Assembly (NCBI RefSeq): GCF_009826895.1
Contig: NZ_WUMV01000010.1
Coordinates: 186,001-250,000 of the forward strand
Origin: Stappia sediminis
Lineage (GTDB): Bacteria > Pseudomonadota > Alphaproteobacteria > Rhizobiales > Stappiaceae
Reading direction: 5' to 3'
Length of the DNA stretch: 64,000 nt
Under the pieces are notes generated by a model, which had not been told where the DNA came from, searched no databases, and saw nothing but the letters and a program-made list of their open reading frames with translations. Made by a program: the position numbers and the translations under genes. This document shows, piece by piece, positions 18,234 to 27,260 of this stretch. How positions within the stretch are numbered: position 1 is the first letter of the stretch; each line of letters begins with the position of its first letter.

Positions 18234-18525
18234 ATTTTCCCTGTATTTTATGCGAATTAATGAAAAATCCTGAACTCACTTGCCTTACGCTAAGATACAT
18301 TAGAATATACAGGTAAATGCAAAAGGAGAGTGACATTCAAGGTAAAGCTTGATCTCCGGATGCATTCTGCCGACGACGCGGCAGGCGGCAGTCGCTGCCT
18401 CGCGGATACGAGTAAGCCGAAGCGAATAAATACGCAAAATCAGACGGCTGAATCGAATTCGGAATGCCAGGCATCTTGAGTACGGCACGTGTCATAGCGC
18501 GCCGGTTTGTATAAAGGGCGGGCAG

Positions 18526-19686
18526 ATGAGCAACAAAATCGCACAGGCCTTCAAAGTCACTTTTGCCAATATTTTCATTCTTCTGGCGCTTATTACACTT
18601 GGAAACATTTTCGCTGTTATTTTCATAAATCAATATAATGCAAGCAAAACAAAACAATATGCCAATTCTCACTTGTTTCCCAACTATGAGGGGATCGACT
18701 GGGCGCGCAAGCATTTTGAGGAATACGACAATCTGACAAAGGGTTACTTCGCCTCTTTCGTCGGCTGGCGCCGGCCCGAATATTCTGGCGAAACGATAAA
18801 TATCGACGAGAATGGTTTAAGGCGCACCGTGGGCCTCGACGATGCCGAGCCAAACCAGACAATTGCCCTTTACGGCGGTTCCACAATGTGGGGAACCGGC
18901 GCGAACGATGAAACAACGATCCCTTCATACGTGGCGCAGAAAAGCCCGAACCTCAAAGCCTATAACTTTGGCGAGACCGGCTACATCTCCCACCAGAGCT
19001 TCAACCGCTTTTTCGAAAGTTACTCTACGGGCTTCCGCCCCGATATTGTCGTGTTTTACGACGGGGTCAACGACGTATGGAACCGCTGCAGGCGGGAGCA
19101 TGGTTCATATTCTCACGCCCGCGAACAAGAAATCCGCACATTTCTTGCAAACCGCAAGGAAGCTTCGCTCCTGGACGTCGTAGGGCCGATGAACGATCTC
19201 GCCGGACGGGTCAAACGCACACTTGCGTCTCGAAAGCGGGTTGCGGAAGGTCCTTACGACTGTAAGGAAAGTCCCGAAAAGGCCGAACGGGTCGCGCGCA
19301 ACCTTCTCTACGACTGGAGGCTTATGAAAGATCTCGTCGAGGGATATGGCGGCCGATTTATCGCCATCCTCCAGCCGCATGCCTACATAAGCAAATCGCG
19401 GATCGACCATTTGTCGCTCGACCCCCGCCTTGGAGAGGAATATGCCGCGGTCTATCCGCAGGTGGTCAACCTGATGAAGGAGGAATTTCCAGACCTTCAG
19501 GAAAATTTCCTCGACTTGAGAACCGCACTCGACGATGTGGACGAGGCATTTTATATCGACTGGTGCCATCTCTCGCCTAACGGTAACGAGATCATAGCGT
19601 CGTACATTGTAGGTCGTCTGAATCAGGGCGATTCTTCAAAGTCAACGAAATTACTGACCCCCTTCGTGATCGGCAACGGTAATTGA
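18526..19686 (+). CDS. Membrane-anchored SGNH/GDSL hydrolase-like protein
   Basis: A 386-residue protein with one N-terminal membrane helix (IFILLALITLGNIFAVIFI) and a large extracytoplasmic domain. SGNH blocks are visible: IALYGGSTMWGTGANDE (block I, Ser), GETGYISHQS (block II Gly region), FYDGVNDVWNRC (block III Asn) and IDWCHLSPNGNEI (block V Asp-His). The GGSTMWG and CHLSPNG forms occur in polysaccharide-cluster esterases or acyltransferases. It is preceded by GGGCGGGCAG as ribosome-binding site and followed after 1 bp by an FkbM methyltransferase, so the two form an operon. The acyl substrate is unknown. Confidence 0.85.
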   Translation: MSNKIAQAFKVTFANIFILLALITLGNIFAVIFINQYNASKTKQYANSHLFPNYEGIDWARKHFEEYDNLTKGYFASFVGWRRPEYSGETINIDENGLRRTVGLDDAEPNQTIALYGGSTMWGTGANDETTIPSYVAQKSPNLKAYNFGETGYISHQSFNRFFESYSTGFRPDIVVFYDGVNDVWNRCRREHGSYSHAREQEIRTFLANRKEASLLDVVGPMNDLAGRVKRTLASRKRVAEGPYDCKESPEKAERVARNLLYDWRLMKDLVEGYGGRFIAILQPHAYISKSRIDHLSLDPRLGEEYAAVYPQVVNLMKEEFPDLQENFLDLRTALDDVDEAFYIDWCHLSPNGNEIIASYIVGRLNQGDSSKSTKLLTPFVIGNGN

Positions 19687-19687
19687 C

Positions 19688-20551
19688 ATGCTGCAGCGCC
19701 TGAAGAAGTTTGTGGCGGCAGCCTATATCAATAGCCGGCCGGATCACTATGAAGTCCCCTTCGCGGGGAATGTCGCCGCCTTTCTGGCTGACCGTCCATA
19801 CCCGAAAACATGGTATTTCCGAAATCGCCTTCGAAGAGCAATCCACGGATATCATGAGCCGGCCATGACGTTCCTCCTGGAACGGCTTTCCGAGAGCAAG
19901 CATTCATTGCTCGATATTGGCTCTCATCTCGGCTATTTTTCTGTGCTCTTCGCTTCTGTTCCCGATCATGAAGCAACCGCCATCGAACTGGACCCTTCCA
20001 ATTTTCGTGAGTTGGAGCGGTGCTTCAATTGGCAGGCGGAACCGGTCAGGGGCCAACTTCACGCTGTCAACTTGGGCATTTCGGACGTTCAAGGCACGTT
20101 AAATCTACCCCAAAATAGGCCGCATAATGCATCGCATCACATCAATTCCGCCTTTAAAGGAGAGACGGAATTGATGGCGGTAGAGCTGACGACAATCGAT
20201 GACTTCGTCAGCAGGATGTCACGCCCGCCCGATGTCGTGAAGATTGATGTGGAAGGTTTCGAGGTGCCCGCTCTGCGCGGGGCGTCCAGGCTTCTTGCTG
20301 AAAACAAACCGGTGCTTCTCATCGAAGTCCATCCCCCGCAAATAAGAGAACTGGGTGAAGATGTTCACGACGTGATTTCAATAACGAAAGCGACCGGATA
20401 CGAGCATTTCCAGTTTCATGAGCATCGAGGCCTGCAAGGCTCTTCGCTAACACAAACCGTTGAGATCGAAGGCAATGCCAATCGTGACGTGATTTGCATT
20501 CACAAAGACGACGAAGCCGGGCTTAAGGCCGTTGAGAACATGCTGGGCTGA
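19688..20551 (+). CDS. FkbM family methyltransferase
   Basis: A 287-residue protein with the class I SAM-binding fold: motif I LLDIGSHLGYFSVLFA, the acidic AIELDPSNF, and the FkbM signature TIDDFVSRM ... VVKIDVEGFEVPALRGA and PVLLIEVHP. FkbM enzymes O-methylate hydroxyls of sugars and natural products and are common in O-antigen and exopolysaccharide loci. It begins 1 bp after the SGNH gene, implying co-translation. Likely role: O-methylation of a sugar in the island's polymer (inference). Confidence 0.92.
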   Translation: MLQRLKKFVAAAYINSRPDHYEVPFAGNVAAFLADRPYPKTWYFRNRLRRAIHGYHEPAMTFLLERLSESKHSLLDIGSHLGYFSVLFASVPDHEATAIELDPSNFRELERCFNWQAEPVRGQLHAVNLGISDVQGTLNLPQNRPHNASHHINSAFKGETELMAVELTTIDDFVSRMSRPPDVVKIDVEGFEVPALRGASRLLAENKPVLLIEVHPPQIRELGEDVHDVISITKATGYEHFQFHEHRGLQGSSLTQTVEIEGNANRDVICIHKDDEAGLKAVENMLG

Positions 20552-20554
20552 CAA

Positions 20555-20578
20555 GAGGGAAAAGGCTTAAATTCCCTC
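20555..20578. terminator. Putative terminator hairpin between convergent genes
   Basis: GAGGGAA (20555-20561) pairs with TTCCCTC (20572-20578) immediately after the FkbM stop codon and before the convergent glycosyltransferase stop. No clear T-run follows, so confidence is modest. Confidence 0.35.
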
Positions 20579-20622
20579 GGCGTCTGCGCAAACCGACCGA
20601 CGGGACCTCCTCGATTTTGCCG

Positions 20623-21858
20623 TCAGTTTCCGTCAATCGCGGTCTGCACCGCCTCGCGCCAAAGCTCATTTATGCGATCGGGCGCGAATTTCGCGGCGGA
20701 CCGTGCAGCCGATTGAGCAAGCCGAACACGAAGCGTTTTGTCTCCCATCAGTTTCGCCAGCGCATCGGCCAGCGCATCGACATCCAGTGGCGGAACCAGC
20801 AATCCGTCGACACCGTCCGTTACCATGTCGCTCGGCCCCCATTCGCAGTTGAAGGAGACAACCGGCAACCCGGCGGCCATCGCCTCGAGCAACACGATTC
20901 CCCAGCCTTCATAGCGCGATGAAAGAACGAAGATATCGGCGGTTTCTATCCAGATGGTCGGGCGCTCGGTAACGCCTGGCATCCGAACCCGCTCTCCAAG
21001 GCCGAGTTCGTCGCGCCGCGCCTCCAATTCCGATCGTAAAGGCCCCTCCCCCCAGATCGTAAGCGTCCAATCAGGAAATGAACGCGCAACCTTCGAAAAC
21101 GCCTCCAGCAGCAGGTCAAATCCCTTCTGATCCACCAGCCGGCCTACAGCAATCAGATTATTGTTGCCGCGCTGCGGCGACCACTCTCCCGGCAATCGAA
21201 CCGGATTGGGGATCACCCAAGATCGCTTGCGCATGTAGAGCGGGAAGAAACGCCTGGCACCTTCCGTCATCGTCACGAGGCCGAAGGCATGAGGGTAGGC
21301 CTTCGTGCGAGCCCAGTCCCAAACCGCATTGAAACGTTGCGCCTCCGGATTGTTGCGTTCCGAAACTATCACTGGGATGCCGAGCCCCGCGGCAGCCGTA
21401 ATGGATACGACGTTTATCTTGGTCAGAAAGCTTACGACAACATCCGGACGGATCTGCTTGAGCGCGCTCCTTAGCGCCCTTATGCGTCTAGCTACCTGCC
21501 ATGCTGAAATGACCCGCGGTTTCGGGGCAGCGCGGACGTCAAGCTGCACCAACTTGACCCTTTTATCGATCGGATAGTATGGCTCGGTACCGGGCGGCTC
21601 GAATGTCACGATTGAAACATCGCCGCCGATTGACGCCCAATGATTTGCAAGGCCTGAGACAATACGTTCGCTTCCGCCGGCAATGAGACCAGGCAGCACA
21701 AACACTACTTTCCCGTAGGGCGGGAGTTCCGCCTCTTGTTCGCTCCGCCCCGGCAAAGTGTCTGTTTCAGGCTCCACCGTTAATTCCCCCACGCTCTCTC
21801 GGCTCGGATTCGCCGTGCATCCTTGCGGATCCGATAGGATGTCTGGAGCGCTTTCCAC
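20623..21858 (-). CDS. Glycosyltransferase family 4
   Basis: Up to 411 residues with a GT-B fold: N-terminal FVLPGLIAGGSERIVSGLAN acceptor-side glycine loop, IVSERNNPEAQR, then the donor domain with LIAVGRLVDQKGFDLLLEAF, IWGEGPLRSELE and the E-x7-E motif SRYEGWGIVLLEAMAAG. It transfers a sugar from a nucleotide donor to a growing glycan in the cytoplasm. The first about 48 residues match no glycosyltransferase sequence, and the annotated GTG start with its first codons lies inside repeat copy B, so the true start may be downstream or the repeat may have supplied it. Confidence 0.9.
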   Translation of the reverse strand: MESAPDILSDPQGCTANPSRESVGELTVEPETDTLPGRSEQEAELPPYGKVVFVLPGLIAGGSERIVSGLANHWASIGGDVSIVTFEPPGTEPYYPIDKRVKLVQLDVRAAPKPRVISAWQVARRIRALRSALKQIRPDVVVSFLTKINVVSITAAAGLGIPVIVSERNNPEAQRFNAVWDWARTKAYPHAFGLVTMTEGARRFFPLYMRKRSWVIPNPVRLPGEWSPQRGNNNLIAVGRLVDQKGFDLLLEAFSKVARSFPDWTLTIWGEGPLRSELEARRDELGLGERVRMPGVTERPTIWIETADIFVLSSRYEGWGIVLLEAMAAGLPVVSFNCEWGPSDMVTDGVDGLLVPPLDVDALADALAKLMGDKTLRVRLAQSAARSAAKFAPDRINELWREAVQTAIDGN

Positions 21859-21953
21859 GAAAGCAGGATCGCTTTCGCGACAAGAATTCGCTCCAGAATC
21901 AATATCTTGAGCATATGTCGCGAAATCCGATCCGGATTTCGCGACATATGCTC
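21845..21953 (-). repeat. Dispersed palindromic repeat, copy B
   Basis: This is the inverted partner of 17820-17933. It contains a perfect palindrome with 20-bp arms at 21909-21928 and 21934-21953 around GATCC, followed by a second hairpin (CGAAAGC/GCTTTCG inside GGAGCG/CGCTCC) at the other end. Its end overlaps the start of the GT4 gene by about 14 bp. The perfect arms suggest it is the less decayed copy. Confidence 0.82.
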
Positions 21954-22366
21954 GAGGTTAATCTAAAGGCGCGAACCGAGATTACCAGCCAGCAGGTTTA
22001 ACAACGTGCCGACCGGTCCAGCTTGGCTTCTGTTGCATAGTCGAGCCAAACTTACCTCGTTCTTCGTTCGAGTTTCTTGTCGCATCTGTAGCACGTTCAT
22101 CACGAAGGTTATGCTATATAAAAAATTATAGTATTACAAAATACAACAAACAACTTTTTTATATATATATTTAAAAATTGGATTTTCACGCTTTTCAATA
22201 TAACTCAAAATTCTTTTTTCGTGAAAACATCTATTTTAATTAATTCCAAGGACTCATGAAAAATGGGGATTTTATTTGTCACAAAAAGGCCTATATTTTT
22301 GATTCTAATAAGTTTGCAATTATTATACTATTAATTTAGATCAGAGCGAGCCGGTGAGGTGTATCC
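21954..22366. other. AT-rich non-coding stretch upstream of the pectate-lyase-like gene
   Basis: No gene is visible. The part from about 22100 to 22340 is extremely AT-rich (runs such as TTTTTTATATATATATTT), unlike anything else in the window, and likely holds the promoter of the gene at 22367. Acquired or silenced DNA (for example bound by an H-NS-like protein such as MucR) would fit, but nothing specific is seen. Confidence 0.6.
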
Positions 22367-23794
22367 ATGGCCTCGAACCTGAAATTGTTTGCGACAACCC
22401 TTCTTGCATTAGGAGCTCTGGGATTTCCCTCGGGGAACGCAAACTCAGGAACTTCGAATGCAGCCTTTCCCGGCGCAGTTGGGTTCGGACGTCATGCCGT
22501 AGGATGGCGCGGAGGCGAGATCGTTCAGGTAACCAACTTGAGAGACTCCGGCCCCGGCTCACTGAGAGCATGCGCGCAGCATGAGGGCAAGCCACGCGTC
22601 TGCGTCTTCACCATCGGCGGCACTATCAACGTCGACAAATCGATTTTGGTCGCCTCGAATACTTACATCGCCGGCCAAACCGCTCCCGGACAGGGCGTTC
22701 AGATCCGTATCGGTAAAGCTCAAGGCACTCCCTTATTGATCTTAAAGTCGCAAGACGTTCTGGTCCGGTACATTAAATTGCGGCCGGGCCCCAGCCCTCT
22801 CCCATCCACAAGCGTGGACGGCGTTATGATCGGTAGCAGCAACGACATCTATCTCGACCATCTCTCTGTCGAATTTGCGACCGATGAGAATGTCAGCGTT
22901 ACGACCAAGTATCGGCCGACCGTCGACATTACCATTGCTAACAGTATTGTCGGCTGGGGGCTCGACCGGGCGAACCACAAGAAGGGAAAGCACTCCAAGG
23001 GTGCGCTTTTGTGCACGAAGGACGGAAAGAATGCCAAATGCGGCCGTCTTTCGCTCGTCGGAAACCTGTTCGCGCACAATAGAGATCGAAACCCGGATAT
23101 CGCCTCGACCCCGTCCGGACCGATAGAAATAGTCAATAACGTCTTTTACAACCCCACCAGTCAATTTGGGGAGTTCTACAACCATTACGGTGAAACGGTG
23201 GTTAACTACGTCGGCAACATAGCATTGCCAGGGCCGAGTACGCGTTCCTCAAGGAGGCCAAATGCGTTTGACGCCTATCCGAAGAACCCCGATTACCGAA
23301 TAAGCATTTTTGCCGAAGACAATATCAATCTTGATCGCCAGCGTGGCGGAGGATGCAACTATGATCAAAGATTGCCGGTCGTAGGCGATCGGACACAACC
23401 TTTTCTGATCGACGCCCCGGTTTTCCCACTTACGGTAAAACCCGAACCTGCTTCGGAAACATTGGAAAATGTACTCAGCAATGTCGGTGCCCGCACCGGC
23501 CCGGCGCGAAAGCTTGATGCCCTTGACCAAAAACTGATTGACGAAGTGCGCAACTGCCACGGATCTCGCGTCGATTCGCCTGCGGAAGCGGGAGGATGGC
23601 CAGAACTTCCTACCATCGAAGCTTCTGCCGATGGAGATAAAGACGGAATGCCCGACGACTGGGAGCGTACAATACCGGGGCTTGACCCCGAAGACCCCGG
23701 CGATGCCTGGTCAGATCGAGATGGCGATGGTTGGTCGAATATTGAGGAGTACCTGAGCTATTTGGCCGGCGATTTCAAAAACAGCTCCAAATAA
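22367..23794 (+). CDS. Secreted pectate-lyase-like right-handed beta-helix protein
   Basis: A 475-residue protein with a Sec signal peptide (LFATTLLALGALGFPSGNAN). The mature part has the pectate lyase family 1-like pattern AAFPGAVGFGRHAVGWRGG, VTNLRDSGPGSLRAC, VFTIGGTINV, VDGVMIGSSNDIYLDHLSV and repeated IANSIVGW / GNLFAHNRDRNP / NNVFYNPTS rungs. The tail has two calcium-binding thrombospondin-type-3-like motifs (DGDKDGMPDDWE and DRDGDGWSNIEEYL). It probably cleaves uronate polysaccharide by beta-elimination outside the cell, either plant pectin or the organism's own polymer. Start ATG at 22367; GAGCCGGTGAGG upstream. Confidence 0.87.
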   Translation: MASNLKLFATTLLALGALGFPSGNANSGTSNAAFPGAVGFGRHAVGWRGGEIVQVTNLRDSGPGSLRACAQHEGKPRVCVFTIGGTINVDKSILVASNTYIAGQTAPGQGVQIRIGKAQGTPLLILKSQDVLVRYIKLRPGPSPLPSTSVDGVMIGSSNDIYLDHLSVEFATDENVSVTTKYRPTVDITIANSIVGWGLDRANHKKGKHSKGALLCTKDGKNAKCGRLSLVGNLFAHNRDRNPDIASTPSGPIEIVNNVFYNPTSQFGEFYNHYGETVVNYVGNIALPGPSTRSSRRPNAFDAYPKNPDYRISIFAEDNINLDRQRGGGCNYDQRLPVVGDRTQPFLIDAPVFPLTVKPEPASETLENVLSNVGARTGPARKLDALDQKLIDEVRNCHGSRVDSPAEAGGWPELPTIEASADGDKDGMPDDWERTIPGLDPEDPGDAWSDRDGDGWSNIEEYLSYLAGDFKNSSK

Positions 23795-23835
23795 GAGATG
23801 CCGCCGGGCACATGCCAAGAACGGGACGTAAACTT

Positions 23836-26073
23836 TCAGCGCGTGTGCCGAATGGAATCTTCACCAGTGCCGCGCGGTTCGAAAACAGGCCGGATCTTTC
23901 GCGTGGGTCGCTTCTCGAGGACAGCGAGTTTGTTGCGATTGCTCCGGTGGGCAAGCGCCTTCTTGTGCTTTTGCGCCGGCCCTTCGGCGCGGAAATTCGG
24001 CAGCACCAAACGGATGGCATCGATGATGGCGGCCGCATCGCCATTCGCCACCGCCGCTTCCAGCTTGGCAAACGTGTCGTAAAGCTCCGGCAACGACACC
24101 GGCTTGGGCACCGCGCCAAGCACGCCGGGAACCGGCGGAGAAACGCGCTCTTCGGAAGAATCGAACAGTTCTTCGAACAACTTTTCACCCGGCCTGCATC
24201 CGACGAAGTCGATCTTCACATCCTCGTCGGGCGTCAAGCCGGCCAGGCGGATCATGCGGCGCGCGATATCGACGATCTTTATCGGTTCGCCCATATCCAG
24301 CACGAATATCTCGCCCTGCCCGATTTCCTTTTCCAGGCCATAAGCCGAAGCCTGAAGGGTCAGTTCCACGGCTTCGCGGATCGTCATGAAGAACCGTTTC
24401 ATGTCCGGATGCGTCACGGTAAGCGGCCCGCCACGGGCAAGCTGGCGCTTGAAAAGCGGAATAAGCGAACCGCTGGAACCAAGCACGTTTCCGAAACGCA
24501 CGGTCATGAACCTGGGCGACCCCTCCCGGCTGACGCCTTCCAGGTCAAGCGCCTGGCAATAAAGCTCGGCCAGCCGCTTGGTCGCACCCATGATGCTGGT
24601 CGAATTCACGACCTTGTCGGTCGAAACCTGCACCATGCCCAGCGCACCCCAGCACATCACGGCTTCGGCGACATTCTTCGTGCCCAAGACATTCGTGTAG
24701 ACACCCTCGCAAGAATTGAGCTCCACCATCGGCACATGCTTGAGTGCGGCCGTGTGGAACACAAACTCCGGGTGATGCTTCGAAAACACGTCGTTCAATC
24801 GGTCGACGCTGCGCACATCGCAAAGATGAGCCGACCTCGGGACATCGGGGAAGTTTTCAGACAACTCCAGGTCGATCGAATAGAGATTGAATTCGCAGTT
24901 GTCGATGACCACCAGATGCGAGGGGCCAAGCGCGGCGATCTGCTTCGTCAATTCGCTGCCGATCGAACCGCCCGCACCGGTAACGAGCACGCGCCGACCG
25001 CCGATAAAGCGATGCAGGGCGGCAACGTCGAGCGAAGCCTGCGGCCGCTCCAGCAGGTCTGTCAGTTCGATGGGGCGCAGCTCGAATTCCTCGGAATTGC
25101 GCGTCTTGCGAAGCGCGGTCGCGGGATTGAGGCGCGAGACTGCCATGCCGAGTTCTTCCGCGCGTTTGACGACGTGATCGGCACCGTCGATCGAGGAAAC
25201 CGGCGCCGTGAATATCACATGCCGGGGCCGCTTTCCCTTGCTGTCCAAATCCGCCACGACGCCGTCGAAGTCCGGCGGAGTGCCAAGAATCTGGACACCG
25301 CGCAAAATGGTTCCGATCTCGGCCTCGGATCCGTCTATCAGGCCCACGGGGCAGTAGGACGACGAGTTGTCGCGCTGCAATGCCCGTAAATAGTGGTCCG
25401 CTTCATCGCCCGCACCGACCAGAAGGACCGGAACAACCGAGCGCAGGTCCGGCTCCGCGGTACGCGTGAAGTGACCAATGCTCTTCAGGTCCTCATGCTT
25501 GAAGGTCAGACGCACCGAAGCCAGCAAAGGAACGAGCGCCATGATTTCGATCAGGATGACGGACCGCGGCACGAAAGCGAGGCGCGAGTAGAGGAAGACG
25601 CAGGTGGTAAGAATAATCGATGCGATAAGCACCGCCCTGACAAGGATGATGTAGTCCAGGATAGAGGCGTACCGCCAGTTGCGCTTGTAAAGACCGGCGA
25701 CGGGAAAAGTCACGGAACAGATGGCGACAAAGACAACCGTGACAAAGACGATCGATCGCGCAAACTCCCCGTCCGCCGCGAATGCCTGAGGCCCGACGCG
25801 CAATGCCGCCGCGAACACCAGTGCAAAGGCAGAGAGGGTAAGATCTAGAATGTAGAGGCGGTAGTTTCGGACAACCGATTTTGCAATACCCAAGGATTTC
25901 GCGCGCACCCTGCGCAAAAGCCCTTCGTTTCGCTTCCTCTGAGCATTCAGCCAGTCCTTGAGTGCTTCCCCGGAGAAAATTGCCGTTAAGGACGCTTTTA
26001 ATTCAGCGGAAATGTGCTCGACAACTGACACTCGCCTAGATGCTTGCCCCTTGCGGTTATATTCGCGCCCCAT
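23836..26073 (-). CDS. CapD/WbpM-type membrane nucleotide-sugar 4,6-dehydratase
   Basis: A 745-residue protein. Residues about 70-190 hold four membrane helices; a CoA-binding-like domain follows (VPVLLVGAGDEADHYLRAL, about 215-230); the SDR catalytic domain has VLVTGAGGSIGSEL (about 362-375), VVIDNCEFNLYSIDLEL, STDKVVNSTSIMGATKRLAE with the Lys and the Met replacing the usual Tyr as in this subfamily. WbpM/PglF enzymes convert UDP-GlcNAc to the 4-keto-6-deoxy intermediate. Together with the DegT aminotransferase in the same island it should yield a 4-amino-4,6-dideoxy sugar. It is longer than average because of an N-terminal extension of about 65 charged residues. Confidence 0.93.
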   Translation of the reverse strand: MGREYNRKGQASRRVSVVEHISAELKASLTAIFSGEALKDWLNAQRKRNEGLLRRVRAKSLGIAKSVVRNYRLYILDLTLSAFALVFAAALRVGPQAFAADGEFARSIVFVTVVFVAICSVTFPVAGLYKRNWRYASILDYIILVRAVLIASIILTTCVFLYSRLAFVPRSVILIEIMALVPLLASVRLTFKHEDLKSIGHFTRTAEPDLRSVVPVLLVGAGDEADHYLRALQRDNSSSYCPVGLIDGSEAEIGTILRGVQILGTPPDFDGVVADLDSKGKRPRHVIFTAPVSSIDGADHVVKRAEELGMAVSRLNPATALRKTRNSEEFELRPIELTDLLERPQASLDVAALHRFIGGRRVLVTGAGGSIGSELTKQIAALGPSHLVVIDNCEFNLYSIDLELSENFPDVPRSAHLCDVRSVDRLNDVFSKHHPEFVFHTAALKHVPMVELNSCEGVYTNVLGTKNVAEAVMCWGALGMVQVSTDKVVNSTSIMGATKRLAELYCQALDLEGVSREGSPRFMTVRFGNVLGSSGSLIPLFKRQLARGGPLTVTHPDMKRFFMTIREAVELTLQASAYGLEKEIGQGEIFVLDMGEPIKIVDIARRMIRLAGLTPDEDVKIDFVGCRPGEKLFEELFDSSEERVSPPVPGVLGAVPKPVSLPELYDTFAKLEAAVANGDAAAIIDAIRLVLPNFRAEGPAQKHKKALAHRSNRNKLAVLEKRPTRKIRPVFEPRGTGEDSIRHTR

Positions 26074-26413
26074 ATCTACAACTCCGTCAACGCAATACTT
26101 TACACAGTTAGGAGTGTATTTAGCTTTGAGCCGGACCGTTCATGTTAAAGCCACTGTAAACAGCGCTTTAGTTGAACTATACAGCCTGCTTGGAAGCTAT
26201 TTACGCAGCAAATAAAGCTTCAAAGCCAAAGCATTAGATTAATATTGCGTTAACCGGCAGGGCAATCATAGGTGCGATAAGCGCACTGCCTGTCAGTTAA
26301 ACCCTGTCGGGATTGCCGATTATGCGAAGCGGCCAGGCAACGAGTGCGCCCATCTATGCGTATGATGTATCTTTAAATTTCGGCACAATTCGATTTAAGG
26401 GGAGCCTCTTTGC
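26074..26413. other. Non-coding stretch upstream of capD-like gene
   Basis: Three hundred and forty bases without a gene. It separates the sulfotransferase end from the dehydratase start, both minus strand, so the dehydratase probably has its own promoter here. GGCAATC near 26258 and GGATTGCC near 26311 could pair over a long loop. Nothing else was recognised. Confidence 0.5.
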
Positions 26414-27259
26414 TCAGGCGGAGAATCCCATTGTTGGGCTACGCAGCCAGCCGGATAGATCGCGGCCCAGCATCCGGCTAAGCGCCTCTACGTCACTTTT
26501 ATAATATTCTATGAGCGCATCCCTAAGGTGCGCGGGCAAGGGTTCATAACGCATTTCTGACGCAAGAGCGCCGTGCACCTTTTGGAATAGGTTGTTACCG
26601 CGCATTGGAGCCACGAGCGGCTTGACCGGGCGCAACACCCGCCGCATGCGGGGATTTAGCATGGGCGTCGTCTTGTCCTTGACCTTAGGGCGCATGAAGC
26701 TTGCAGATTTATCAGGCTCAAGGCCAATAAAGGTTCGCACAGTTTCCAGCTGTCGTTCAGGCTCTGTCTTGATGGTCTCGTACAAGGTAACGAGGATCTG
26801 CTCGGCGGGAAACAGCTCGAAATAGATCTGCAGATGATGATAATACTCGCCCGCCCCAATGAAGCGCGCGGTCTGAGGTTTCTCCGGATCGAGATACCTG
26901 TCGATATCACGGCCGACTTCGCCTCGGCGGTAAAGCATGCAGTAGTCGGAATAAGCCCGGTCGATGGGGTTGCGCAACTGAACGACAAGCTTTGCATGGG
27001 GGAGACTTCTGGAGATACGGGCCGCTGCCTGCGCATCCTCCAGGTATGAATTGGACTTCTCGCCGATCAGCTGGCCGTCCGTCGCTTCCGAGAATCGGGA
27101 CAGATACCAGTCTTCGCCGCGATGGTATTCGCGACTGAAGAAATGAAGCTCGGGGCCGGGCATAAAGACGTTCGGATCCGCCTGCAGCGACTTCTGCAGC
27201 CACGTGGTTGCGCTTTTGGTCGCTCCGATGATGAGAAAGTCGATATCCGTCATTTTCAT
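26414..27259 (-). CDS. Sulfotransferase domain protein
   Basis: A 281-residue protein with the PAPS 5'-phosphosulfate loop IIGATKSATTWLQKSL and the 3'-phosphate motif KLVVQLRNPIDRAYSDYCML, the order and spacing of cytosolic-type bacterial carbohydrate sulfotransferases (NodH/heparan-sulfotransferase-like). It transfers sulfate from PAPS to a hydroxyl or amine of a sugar. The start at 27259 (MKMTDIDF) is one base beyond the stop codon of the upstream GT4 gene, indicating translational coupling; MTDIDF at 27253 is an alternative. Probable role: sulfation of the polysaccharide (inference). Confidence 0.91.
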   Translation of the reverse strand: MKMTDIDFLIIGATKSATTWLQKSLQADPNVFMPGPELHFFSREYHRGEDWYLSRFSEATDGQLIGEKSNSYLEDAQAAARISRSLPHAKLVVQLRNPIDRAYSDYCMLYRRGEVGRDIDRYLDPEKPQTARFIGAGEYYHHLQIYFELFPAEQILVTLYETIKTEPERQLETVRTFIGLEPDKSASFMRPKVKDKTTPMLNPRMRRVLRPVKPLVAPMRGNNLFQKVHGALASEMRYEPLPAHLRDALIEYYKSDVEALSRMLGRDLSGWLRSPTMGFSA

Positions 27260-27260
27260 T

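Larger units (their letters stand above)
17045..18525. other. Long non-coding stretch with repeat element and hairpin cluster
   Basis: About 1.5 kb without a convincing gene. 17500-17790 is AT-rich and carries the upstream side of the SxtJ cassette. A dispersed palindromic repeat occupies 17820-17933, and a dense set of GC-rich hairpins occupies 18027-18233. The longest open frame (17041-17487, minus) has no recognisable domain and was not accepted. The last 290 bp lead into the SGNH gene at 18526. Confidence 0.7.

Noticed and set aside
23812-25389. A 525-codon plus-strand open frame
   Set aside because: Antisense to the CapD/WbpM gene; composition is His/Arg-rich with no recognisable motif.
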